From Xanthomonas hortorum (GTDB lineage: Bacteria; Pseudomonadota; Gammaproteobacteria; Xanthomonadales; Xanthomonadaceae): a stretch of 64,000 bases of DNA. How positions within the stretch are numbered: the stretch's first letter is position 1; the number at the start of each line of letters is the position of its first letter. Shown one piece after another: positions 28,218 to 38,656 of the stretch. Position numbers and translations under genes: made by a program. The notes beneath the pieces were generated by a model. That model was not told the DNA's origin and did not search any database. It saw only the letters and a list, made by a program, of their open reading frames with translations. The stretch covers positions 186,001 through 250,000 of the forward strand of contig NZ_CP101417.1 of the NCBI RefSeq assembly GCF_024339125.1, given 5' to 3'.

Positions 28218-28265
28218 CAATCTCTCCAGGGTTCGTTAGTGGCGCGTTAAGCGCCCCCGTGCAAA

Positions 28266-29159
28266 TTACGATTGCGTGAACATCGTCGCTTTGCGCGTCA
28301 CGTTCCGTGGGTTTGCCGAATCTGGCGGATTTGTCGTTTGGTCGCGATAACGCGATGCGGAGACACCGAAGCGCGCACGAAACGCACGTGCGAAGCTGCA
28401 GCAATTGTCGAAGCCGCTTGCCGCCGCAACCTCGCCGATCATCATCGAGGTATCGCGCAACAAATCGGATGCACGCTCCAGGCGCAGACGTGCCGACAAG
28501 GCCTGCGGACTCTCTTCGTACAGGCTCTGAAACGTCTTGGAGACATACCAACTGGAGAAATTGGTCAGCTGCGCCAGCTCGGCAATGCGCACCACGCGGT
28601 CGCTGTTGCCTTCCAGATACATGCGTGCGCGCTGCATGCGGCCAAACACCTGACGGCGACGGCTACGCGAGCGACCCGGGCAGCGCTGCTCCTGCTCGAT
28701 GAAATCGCGCTGCATCGCCGCCAAGTGCAGCAGCAACGGACGCGCCGGCGCACTGCCGTTTTGTGCGGACGCATTGCGCCATAGACGCAATGCAATGCGC
28801 AGATCACTACGCGAGAGCTGGCTGCGACCTGGATACAAGGTCGCATCGGTCAACTCGGACAACGATTGCAGGCTTTCACTATCTAGGCTGACTCCAACAC
28901 AGAGTGCGTTGCGGTCCGCTTGTACCGTGGGATGGGAGTCCTTGTCGAAGGCGATCCAGTCGCCAGCGCGCAGACGGAAGCGCCCTTCCTTGGATTCCAC
29001 CCATGCACGGCCACGCAACTGCACCCACAACGTAAAGGTGGTGGCCAGCGTGCGGATGCTGCCCAGACGCGAGACCGCCAAACAGGTCGTCGATGTCGAC
29101 TCGCTGGCACCATCCAGTGAAAGTGCGAGCCCGCGATCTGCGGTGATGACCTGTTGCAT
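28266..29159 (-). CDS. AraC-family transcriptional regulator
   Basis: A 297-residue regulator. The N-terminal half is a cupin-like sensor region (VQLRGRAWVESKEGRFRLR), and the C-terminal ~100 residues hold two helix-turn-helix motifs (RIAELAQLTNFSSWYVSKTF and IGEVAAASGFDNCCSFARAF, about 205-265). An arginine-rich linker (RCPGRSRSRRR) joins them. It lies between the wHTH/propeller regulator and the TonB receptor, all on the minus strand, so control of receptor expression is probable (inference). Confidence 0.88.
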   Translation of the reverse strand: MQQVITADRGLALSLDGASESTSTTCLAVSRLGSIRTLATTFTLWVQLRGRAWVESKEGRFRLRAGDWIAFDKDSHPTVQADRNALCVGVSLDSESLQSLSELTDATLYPGRSQLSRSDLRIALRLWRNASAQNGSAPARPLLLHLAAMQRDFIEQEQRCPGRSRSRRRQVFGRMQRARMYLEGNSDRVVRIAELAQLTNFSSWYVSKTFQSLYEESPQALSARLRLERASDLLRDTSMMIGEVAAASGFDNCCSFARAFRARFGVSASRYRDQTTNPPDSANPRNVTRKATMFTQS

Positions 29160-29269
29160 GCTGGCAGCCCCCTGTACGAAAGAGGGCGTAGTGTTTTGCC
29201 GAATCTGGCGCGAGTCAGGAAGTTATGACGAAGGTGTGCCGAAATTGACACGAAGCCTTTCCGAAAAAC

Positions 29270-31630
29270 TTACGAAGCCAGTTTCCTGAGTAAGAACAAT
29301 GCGTTGGAGATGAAACCGGTGGTCACCGCCGTACGTTGCGGCAATGGCATGAAGGCGATCGCGCTGCCGTCTTCTTCTGCCAACGTCACGTACATCGCGC
29401 CACTGCGCTGGTCCACGCTGAAGCCGTTGATGGTGGTGAACTTGCTCACATCCAGACACTGCCCGTGCCCGCTGCGCAAGTCGCTGTCATGCGTGGCACA
29501 GCTGTCGTTGGACGACAGGTAATGCAGTTGGCCGTGCGCTCCCGGTGCCCAACTGCGATAACGCCAGCGCGATGGCTGTCGGGGATCGATCGACTGCAAG
29601 GTCTGGGCTGCCAAGGTGGGCGCGATCTGCCATAAGCCGCCACCGGTCAGGCGCGTCAGCAGCACCTGCCCGGTGATGCGGTCCAGGCGCAACTGCGAGA
29701 CGTCCTGCAGCGATGCGATCGCACGCCACGGACTGCTGCGTCTGTCGTACAGGGTGGCGAAGGTGTGCCCGTCTTCTGCCGCAGCGAGCACCAGCAATTG
29801 ATTGGGATCGGGAAGGTGGATCGCCTGCAACGGCCGCGGTTGCGGCACCGGCAGACGCACCACCTTGCCGCTGCTCGGGGTGACCTCGAACAACGCCGCA
29901 TGCCCGTCCGCATCGCTACCGCTGACCAGCACGTGCTGCGAATCGGCCGACCAATCGGCGGCCTGGCGCGAATCCGGCCGCAGCCCTTCGATCAAACGCA
30001 CCGAACCGGGCTTGCCGACATCGCCCCACCACAGCCCATACGCCCCGGAACGATTGGAGGCGAAGATCAGCTGACGTCCGTCCGGCGCGATCATCGGCTG
30101 GTCATCGCGACCGCTGGAGGGGAACAGGCGGCGTCGGATGTAACCGCCATTCATCGGGTCGCGAATGACCTGGTAGACGCCGAACTGCGGTTTGCGTTGC
30201 ACGAACACCAGATGGTTGTGTGCCACGTCCGGCGCCTGGGCATCGTCCACGCCCAGGTCGTGCAGGCTGCGGTCGCGCAGGTCGAGTCGATACAAGCGCG
30301 CCTCGCTGTCCACACGGCGACCGAAAATCAATCCGCTTCCATCCGGCAACCAGCTCCAGCCACGGATATCGGCGTTGTCGTGAGTGAGGCGCTCGGCGGT
30401 GCCGCCGGTTGCGGGGATGCGCCATAGATCGCCCAGTTGTGGATTCCGCAGGAACACGATCCAGTGCCCATCCGGCGAATAGCGCGGTGCGTAATCGAAA
30501 TCCTGCGGCTGCGCGCTGTAGACCAGTGGCTGCCACTGCCCGGTTTCCAGATCCAGGCGGCGAATGCGCGGTGCGCCCTGCGCGCCGGTCATGCTGCCGA
30601 ACAACAAGCCGCGGCCGTCTGGCGACCAGCTGAAACTCAGCATGTCGGCACCATCGCAACGCACCACTTCACGTGCGGCAGCCGGGCCGTTTGCGGCGGC
30701 GATCATGATGCGACAGCTGCCATCCGGCGCCTGCCGCGAGAAGGCGATTTCGCGACCATCCGGCGACCAGGCCGGCAGTCGATCGGAGATGCCCGCTGCC
30801 GGCGTGTCCAGCACCCGCGGATAGGCGTTATTGGTGGTCTTGACCAGGATCGAGGTGCCGGCGCGGTCGCTGGTCAGCGAGGCGTAGGCCACCATCGCGC
30901 CGTCCGGCGACAAGCTTGGGGTGAGATCGAAACCGCCACCTGCGGTGATGATCTGGTACGGGCGCTTTGGGCTGCCCAGCACGGCGGACGCCGCCGTGGC
31001 GCCCTCCGCTGGCGCTCGCAGCCACAGCGTGTGCGCAACCAGTCCAAGCAGCACCACCACGGCCACCGCGGCGATCAGCAACGCTATCCGGCGGCGTTTG
31101 CGCGATGCATCTGGCGTTATGGCCGACGGTGCTGCGTAGCGCTCGCTGATAGCCTCAGGTTGCCGCGACGAGGCCATGTCATTGACCGCAGGGCACGCAT
31201 CGACATCGGTCTGTAGACCGCTCGACGGCACTGCAGCAAGCGCGCTTGCAACCGCATGCCTTGGAACATCCTCGGGCGCTTCCCACACCACCGGCGCCAT
31301 CAGGCGATAGCCGGTCTTGGCGATGGTCTCGATATGCTCGGAGCGCTGGCCCCCGTGACTGGCGAGTGCCTTGCGCAATTGGGTGACTGCCTGGGTCACC
31401 ACATCGTTGCTCGGCAAGGTGTTGGGCCAGACCTCGGCGAGCAACTGCTCGCGCGTCACCACCTGCCCTGGCTGCCGGGCCAGGGTCAGCAACACCGCCA
31501 CGGATTTCGGCGCCAGACGTGGCGGCCTCTTCGCACCAGGAGCGTGCACTTCGCGCGAGGCGATATCGACCACGCACTGACCGACACGCAGCCGGCCCGA
31601 TGACATTGCATTAGCGGAAGAAACACTCAT
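29270..31630 (-). CDS. membrane-anchored wHTH regulator with TolB-like beta-propeller
   Basis: A 786-residue CadC/ToxR-like regulator. Residues 10-112 form an OmpR-type winged helix (VAVLLTLARQPGQVVTREQL, ETIAKTGYRLMAPV), 181-204 are one transmembrane helix after RKRRR, and the periplasmic part has repeated PD40/TolB blades (SPDGAMVAYAS, SPDGREIAFSR, SPDGRGLLFGS, SPDGHWIVFLR). One-component regulators of this type sense outside the inner membrane and bind DNA without a kinase. The ligand is unknown. ATG 31630 is chosen; ATG 31606 also fits. Confidence 0.85.
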   Translation of the reverse strand: MSVSSANAMSSGRLRVGQCVVDIASREVHAPGAKRPPRLAPKSVAVLLTLARQPGQVVTREQLLAEVWPNTLPSNDVVTQAVTQLRKALASHGGQRSEHIETIAKTGYRLMAPVVWEAPEDVPRHAVASALAAVPSSGLQTDVDACPAVNDMASSRQPEAISERYAAPSAITPDASRKRRRIALLIAAVAVVVLLGLVAHTLWLRAPAEGATAASAVLGSPKRPYQIITAGGGFDLTPSLSPDGAMVAYASLTSDRAGTSILVKTTNNAYPRVLDTPAAGISDRLPAWSPDGREIAFSRQAPDGSCRIMIAAANGPAAAREVVRCDGADMLSFSWSPDGRGLLFGSMTGAQGAPRIRRLDLETGQWQPLVYSAQPQDFDYAPRYSPDGHWIVFLRNPQLGDLWRIPATGGTAERLTHDNADIRGWSWLPDGSGLIFGRRVDSEARLYRLDLRDRSLHDLGVDDAQAPDVAHNHLVFVQRKPQFGVYQVIRDPMNGGYIRRRLFPSSGRDDQPMIAPDGRQLIFASNRSGAYGLWWGDVGKPGSVRLIEGLRPDSRQAADWSADSQHVLVSGSDADGHAALFEVTPSSGKVVRLPVPQPRPLQAIHLPDPNQLLVLAAAEDGHTFATLYDRRSSPWRAIASLQDVSQLRLDRITGQVLLTRLTGGGLWQIAPTLAAQTLQSIDPRQPSRWRYRSWAPGAHGQLHYLSSNDSCATHDSDLRSGHGQCLDVSKFTTINGFSVDQRSGAMYVTLAEEDGSAIAFMPLPQRTAVTTGFISNALFLLRKLAS

Positions 31631-31764
31631 CGGCAACAGAACGCATCGGCATGCAAGGACGACAAAGAACGCATCACGCATATCGCGCGAAACGCCAAAT
31701 TCAGCAAAGGACCACGACCAACTGTGTCATGCATCCAATTGGTGCAAATTTTACGCTATGCCTC

Positions 31765-31865
31765 GTTGCTTCCTACGACAGGTGGCGACGTCAGGCTCTC
31801 TCTCTCTCGCCGACGAATTCAAATAATTACGACGTTCCCCTTCGCGCCTCTGGCGCGATTTTTTT
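31765..31865 (+). ncRNA. candidate small RNA ending in a terminator without an upstream gene
   Basis: The gap 31631-32030 contains no gene. On the plus strand it has a strong terminator (TCGCGCC 31842-31848, TCT loop, GGCGCGA 31852-31858, then seven T), while both neighbouring genes are on the minus strand. Before it lie a possible GGCGA/TCGCC stem and a (CT)n tract (about 31795-31808). The 5' end is unknown. It could also be a boundary element rather than an RNA gene. Confidence 0.3.
31842..31865 (+). terminator. plus-strand intrinsic terminator, no upstream gene
   Basis: Seven-base-pair perfect GC-rich stem, 3-nt loop and seven T residues, oriented for plus-strand transcripts. Confidence 0.75.
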
Positions 31866-32030
31866 ATCTGCGGTTCAGGTAAATGCCCTGAAATGTTGAT
31901 TCGCTGTAACCGCTTGCAGGCAGGCCACGCCACGGCACTTGCGTACCGCGACGCGTTCTGTCTAATGCGAAGCTGAATTTTTCTTAAGCAGCCTTCAGAT
32001 TACGCCGCCGAAACTCACTGCACACAGGTG

Positions 32031-34031
<2,001 letters not shown>

Positions 34032-34035
34032 CTAA

Positions 34036-34118
34036 CGAAGCTTCCCTACGCCGGTATCAACCGGATCAGGTTCGAAGGGACTATCTCAACCGCAGCGCGC
34101 TGCGGTACCCCCACTTCG
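34036..34118 (-). promoter_or_regulatory. TPP riboswitch (thi box) of thiC
   Basis: On the minus strand the conserved thi-box elements appear in order: TGAGATAGTCCCTT, then ACCTGATCCGGTTGATACC and GCGTAGGGAA. They are closed by a P1 stem (CGAAG 34114-34118 with CTTCG 34036-34040). It lies about 130 bp before the thiC start and is the classic thiamine-pyrophosphate-sensing aptamer. Confidence 0.95.
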
Positions 34119-34399
34119 GCGGCGATTAAACCACATCGCACCCGCTCGCGGCATGTGTCCGCGCCCGTCATCGCAAGTCAACACGGCACACGCGCATCGA
34201 TGCGCCGGCACTGCATGGCGCGTCCACGCATTGCGCGCGTTGCGCCGCAACAAGGCGCCGATTCGCGAAAAACGGTGGTGACACCCGCTCGTTAAATTCC
34301 CGCTAAGCCTTCGTGTCATGCAGATGAAATCGCATGCCACGGCGGTGTCATTCAACGGGAATCGCCTCGCCTCTTCCTCTACTGGGAACCGCCGTACAC

Positions 34400-37198
34400 A
34401 TGAATATGCCCATGCTCCACCCGACCCTGCGTCGGGGCTCGCTCGCGATCGCCATTGGCCTGTGCGTCACCAATAGTGCGGTGGCCCAGGAAGAGACCGA
34501 TAAGAGTCCGACCAACCTGGACAAGATCGAGGTCACCGGCTCGCGCATCCGCTCGGTCGATGTGGAAAATTCGCAACCGGTGCTGGTGCTCACGCGACAG
34601 GACATCGAAAAACAGGGCCTGACCTCGGTGGCCGATGTGCTCAAGCGCATTGCCTCCAACGGCGCGACGATGAACTCCACCGTCAATAACGGCGGCGATG
34701 GCTCGGCCACGGTGAGCCTGCGCAATCTCGGCGCATCGCGCACCTTGGTGCTGGTCAACGGGCGGCGCTGGGTGTCGGGCCTGTCCGGCTCGGTAGATCT
34801 CAACACCATTCCCTCGGCAATCGTCGAACGCGTGGAGGTGCTCAAGGACGGTGCCTCGTCGATCTATGGCTCCGATGCGATTGCGGGCGTGGTCAACATC
34901 ATCACGCGCAGCGATTTCGATGGTGCCGAAGTCAATGCTTATGTCGGCCAGTACGGCCAGGGCGACGGTCAGCGCACCTCGTTCGATGCCACCGTGGGCG
35001 CCACCAGCGAGCGCGGCAATCTGGTGATCGGACTGTCCAGCGTCACCGAAGATGCGGTGATGGCAGGCGACCGCGAGATCTCGGCAGAGCCGGTGTACGG
35101 CGCCGGTTCGTCCGCCTACAGCAGCTATTCGGCCAGCGGCCGTCTACGTGCAGATGGCAACAGCGGTGCGTGGACGGTGCTCCCCGGCAGCGCGACCGCC
35201 AGCGGCGATAGCAACTACCCACGCTACGGACTGGATCAATACACCGCCTTCAACACCTCCGAGTACGGCTACAACTACGCCAAGGACAATTATCTGGTCA
35301 CGCCGCAGAAGCGCGATGCGCTCTATGTGCAAGGCAACTACGCACTCACCGACAACGTGCGTTTCAAGTTCGACGGGCTCTACAACCGCCGCCAATCCTC
35401 GCAGCAGTTGGCCGGCTTTCCGCTGGCCTCGGTCAACACCGGCATCCTGATGAGCGGCGACAGTTACTACAACCCGTACAACAGCGCCTATGACGGCGAT
35501 GGCCGCGCTGTGGGTTGGTCGCACCGGCTGACCGAGTTCGCGCGCACCTATCAGCAGGACGTCAAGACCTCGCACGTCTATACCGGACTGGAAGGCGACT
35601 TCCAATTCGCGGACAGGCAGTTCAGTTGGGACGTGGGCTTTGCACACAACCAGACCGACCAGACCGAAACGCAGTATGGCGATGTCAATCTGCTCAACCT
35701 CGGCAATGCACTCGGTGCATCCGGCATCGTCAACGGCACCTTGTCGTGCCTGGACAGTGGTGGCGCGGTGATCACCGGCTGCGTGCCGTTCAATCCCTTG
35801 TCGCCGGCCGGTGGCGTGACCCAGGAAATGCTGGACTACATCCTGTTCACCGCCCACAACACCTATCAGTACAAGAACAGCAGCGTGACCGCCAACATCA
35901 CCGGCGACTTGTTCGAACTTCCCGCTGGTTGGATGCGCTTTGCGGCCGGCGTCGAACACCGCGAAGAGAGCGGCTTCTCCTCGCCCGATGCGTTGATCTC
36001 GGCCGGCTATACCTCGGGCAATGCGTTCACCCCGACTTCCGGCGCGTACACGCTCAACGACTACTACACCGAAGTGGCGATTCCGCTATTGAAAGATATG
36101 GCCGGTGCGCAATTGCTGGAGTTGAGCGCAGCGGTGCGTTACTCCGACTACAACACCTTCGGCAGCACCACCAACAGCAAGTTCGGTTTCAAGTGGAAAC
36201 CTGTCGCCGACCTGTTGATTCGCGGCAACTACGCCACCGGTTTCCGCGCGCCATCGATCGAAAATCTTTACCTGGGCGCGTCGGACAGCTTCGATACGTA
36301 TTCGGATCCCTGCTCGACCAACAGCACTTCATATACCAGCGCGATTGCCGCGGCATGTGCAAGCGGTGGTGTGCCGGCGAACTACGTCGCCGAATACAAC
36401 AGCGCCAACGGCAACTCCGGCCAGACCATCTATCCGTTCACCTACACAAGCAACGCCAACCTGCAGCCGGAAAAATCCAAGAACACCACACTCGGTTTCG
36501 TCTACAGCCCCGCCGCGGTGCAAGGCCTGGATCTGTCGCTGGACTGGTGGAAGATCAAGATCACCGATGCCATCACCGAATTCAGCGCCAACCAAATCCT
36601 GTCGCAATGCTACGAGTTCAACGTCTCGGCCTTCTGCGATCTGGTCACACGCGATGCCACCGGCACCATCACCGGCCTGGTGATCCAGCCGGTGAACGTC
36701 GGCGAGCAGCGCATGCAGGGCTACGACTTCACCGCGCGCTACAAGTTGCCGGAAACGGCGATCGGCCAGTTCATGCTCACGCTGGATTCGACCTACGTGG
36801 CCGTCAACGAGCAGAAGCAGGACGACACCTCGGCGTGGGAAAGCTACAACGGCATCTATCACACCGACAACCCGAACTGGCGCACGCGCGGCACGCTCAC
36901 CCTGGACTGGAGCTACGGCAATCTGGCCGCCAACTGGGCCGTGCGTTACTACTCGGGCATGCAGGACGACGGCTCGGAGCTGGATGACAACGGCAACTAT
37001 CGCCACGTCGCGGCCACTGCCTTCAACGACATGCAGGTGTCTTATCAATTGCCGTGGAATGCCACCGTGCGTGTGGGCTTGAACAACGTCTTCGACCGCG
37101 ACCCGCCGGTAGCGCTCAGCGCCTCTGCCAACTCGTTCGATTCGGCCTATGCCATTCCGGGGCACTACAGCTACCTGCAATACACCCAGCGCTTCTGA
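34400..37198 (+). CDS. TonB-dependent receptor (paralog of the 25-28 kb receptor)
   Basis: A 932-residue receptor. The signal peptide spans about residues 1-30 (RRGSLAIAIGLCVTNSAVAQ), followed by DKIEVTGSRIRSVDVENSQ, the plug motifs LVLVNGRRWVSG and GSDAIAGVVNIITR, and a barrel ending YLQYTQRF. It shares the N-terminal ITGSRIRSVDVE-type segment and plug with the receptor at 25.3 kb. Substrate unknown. ATG 34400 starts the signal; the upstream open frame is discarded. An IS5-family element has inserted 170 bp after the stop, separating it from a strong terminator at 38570. Confidence 0.9.
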   Translation: MNMPMLHPTLRRGSLAIAIGLCVTNSAVAQEETDKSPTNLDKIEVTGSRIRSVDVENSQPVLVLTRQDIEKQGLTSVADVLKRIASNGATMNSTVNNGGDGSATVSLRNLGASRTLVLVNGRRWVSGLSGSVDLNTIPSAIVERVEVLKDGASSIYGSDAIAGVVNIITRSDFDGAEVNAYVGQYGQGDGQRTSFDATVGATSERGNLVIGLSSVTEDAVMAGDREISAEPVYGAGSSAYSSYSASGRLRADGNSGAWTVLPGSATASGDSNYPRYGLDQYTAFNTSEYGYNYAKDNYLVTPQKRDALYVQGNYALTDNVRFKFDGLYNRRQSSQQLAGFPLASVNTGILMSGDSYYNPYNSAYDGDGRAVGWSHRLTEFARTYQQDVKTSHVYTGLEGDFQFADRQFSWDVGFAHNQTDQTETQYGDVNLLNLGNALGASGIVNGTLSCLDSGGAVITGCVPFNPLSPAGGVTQEMLDYILFTAHNTYQYKNSSVTANITGDLFELPAGWMRFAAGVEHREESGFSSPDALISAGYTSGNAFTPTSGAYTLNDYYTEVAIPLLKDMAGAQLLELSAAVRYSDYNTFGSTTNSKFGFKWKPVADLLIRGNYATGFRAPSIENLYLGASDSFDTYSDPCSTNSTSYTSAIAAACASGGVPANYVAEYNSANGNSGQTIYPFTYTSNANLQPEKSKNTTLGFVYSPAAVQGLDLSLDWWKIKITDAITEFSANQILSQCYEFNVSAFCDLVTRDATGTITGLVIQPVNVGEQRMQGYDFTARYKLPETAIGQFMLTLDSTYVAVNEQKQDDTSAWESYNGIYHTDNPNWRTRGTLTLDWSYGNLAANWAVRYYSGMQDDGSELDDNGNYRHVAATAFNDMQVSYQLPWNATVRVGLNNVFDRDPPVALSASANSFDSAYAIPGHYSYLQYTQRF

Positions 37199-37367
37199 TC
37201 CGCCGTCGTTGATGCGCTAATCCGCTGTCTGGACATGTGTGTCGTCACAACGGCCGCCTTCCGGCGTCGTTGTGTTTATGCCAGTGCTGACACGTACCCG
37301 GCCGCTTGGCACGCAGCACGGCGATGGCGGCATGCGAGGACATTTCCACGGCACATCGCACCGCTAG

Positions 37368-38526
37368 GGATGGTCTGATCAACGGCATCGGAGGATGAGC
37401 CTAACCACATCGACCAGGCTGACGGCGCTCAGATCCTCGATTTTTTTGCCGTTTCCGGCGCGTTTGCAGGGTGTTGCCCGGGTTACAGGCGCACGTTCCC
37501 CATCGTCGGCAGTAACTGCTTTCGCTTCATCCACAGGTTCGATAGCGCAAACAAGGTCAGCACCTGCGCGGTGTTCTTGGCCAGGCCGCGATAGCGGACC
37601 TTGGTGTAGCCGAACTGGCGCTTGATCACCCGGAATGGATGCTCCACCTTCGCGCGCACACTGGCCTTGAAGTGTTCCCAACGTCTTTCCCGAGCACGCT
37701 CGCGTTTGTTGCCGAGGGCTTGCATCGTCGAGGGCCTGGCGGCGATGAAGAATGCAGCCTTGCAGGCCTGCAGTTCTTCGCGTTTGTCCGCACCGGTGTA
37801 GCCGCTATCGCCGAACACGCTGTCTTCTTTGCCATGCAGCAACGTGTGCATCACCGTGACATCGGCGACGTTGGCGGCTGTGCAATGGACGTGGTGCACC
37901 AACCCGGAAAATTCATCCACGCCGATGTGCGCCTTCATCCCGAAATACCACTGATTGCCCTTCTTGGTCTGATGCATCTCAGGGTCGCGCGCGTTGTCGG
38001 CATTCTTGGTCGAACTGGGCGCCGCGATCAGCGTCGCATCGACGATCGTGCCCGACCGCAGGCTCTGGCCCTTGCGCGCCAGATGCGCGTTGACCGCTTC
38101 CAGCATCCGCGCGGCAAGGCCATGGGTCTCCAGCAGGCGCCGAAAGTTGAGAATCGTGGTCTCGTCCGGAACGTTGTCCAAGCCACCGAGCTGGGCAAAC
38201 CGCCGCAAGGTCGGGATCTCGTGCAGTGCTTCTTCCATCGCCGGATCGCTCAGCGCATACCACTGCTGCAGCAGATGAATCCGCAACATCGTCGCCAGTG
38301 CGTACGGCTGCCGACCTGGCCGGCCCGATACCGGATAGTGCGGCGCGATCAGACCGAGCAGTTGCTGCCACGGAACCACCTGCTCCATCTCGGCCAGAAA
38401 GATCTCGCGCCGGGTCTGCTTGCGCTTGCCCAGGCCCTCAGCGTCACCGAACGTCAGTTGCATGGATCACTCCTCAACATCAGGCGGGTAGTGTCGCGTA
38501 TCTGTGGTGCGTTGTTCAGAGGTTCC
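37368..38526 (-). mobile_element. complete IS5-family insertion sequence, 1159 bp
   Basis: Terminal inverted repeats of 16 bp (37368-37383 GGATGGTCTGATCAAC; the right end read inward is GGAACCTCTGAACAAC, 12/16 matching). They are flanked by CTAG at 37364-37367 and 38527-38530, a 4-bp target duplication of the YTAR type used by IS5-group elements. It contains one transposase gene. A second copy with the same left end begins at 63236, where the flank is TTAG. Confidence 0.92.
37483..38463 (-). CDS. IS5-family DDE transposase
   Basis: A 326-residue transposase. An N-terminal DUF772-like region (GRPGRQPYALATMLRIHLLQ) precedes the DDE domain: GTIVDATLI (first Asp), VFGDSGYTGADKRE (second Asp) and a C-terminal Glu in KVEHPFRVIKRQFG. 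A GAGG ribosome site lies before ATG 38463. The protein fills the element with no frameshift, so it is probably active. Confidence 0.95.
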   Translation of the reverse strand: MQLTFGDAEGLGKRKQTRREIFLAEMEQVVPWQQLLGLIAPHYPVSGRPGRQPYALATMLRIHLLQQWYALSDPAMEEALHEIPTLRRFAQLGGLDNVPDETTILNFRRLLETHGLAARMLEAVNAHLARKGQSLRSGTIVDATLIAAPSSTKNADNARDPEMHQTKKGNQWYFGMKAHIGVDEFSGLVHHVHCTAANVADVTVMHTLLHGKEDSVFGDSGYTGADKREELQACKAAFFIAARPSTMQALGNKRERARERRWEHFKASVRAKVEHPFRVIKRQFGYTKVRYRGLAKNTAQVLTLFALSNLWMKRKQLLPTMGNVRL

Positions 38527-38569
38527 CTAGCCTGCAGTCACTAAAACAAGAAACCTGCTCTCTCTCCCT

Positions 38570-38596
38570 GCCGCCGATTTTCGGCGGCTTTTTTTT
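38570..38596 (+). terminator. terminator stranded downstream of the IS copy
   Basis: GCCGCCG, ATTTT loop, CGGCGGC, then eight T. It is oriented for the plus-strand TonB-receptor gene that ends at 37198, from which the IS now separates it. It lies 61 bp before the peptidase gene. Confidence 0.85.
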
Positions 38597-38656
38597 CGTT
38601 GCCCACTTGTCACCGCCAGTGCCGTTTCGTTATCGTTCAGTGAAATAAAACGGACG

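Noticed and set aside
25347..28250. 967-codon plus-strand frame opposite the second TonB receptor
   Set aside because: Repetitive Val/Arg/Gly/His composition typical of antisense shadows in GC-rich DNA; receptor reading is supported by plug motifs, signal peptide and ribosome site.
31651..31899. 82-codon plus-strand ORF in the wHTH-thiC gap
   Set aside because: It runs through a strong terminator, lacks a ribosome site, and its composition is not protein-like; the gap is better read as a possible sRNA.
38531..38656. A second sRNA before the S9 peptidase, based on the CT-rich tract and terminator
   Set aside because: The terminator is better explained as belonging to the TonB-receptor gene interrupted by the IS.
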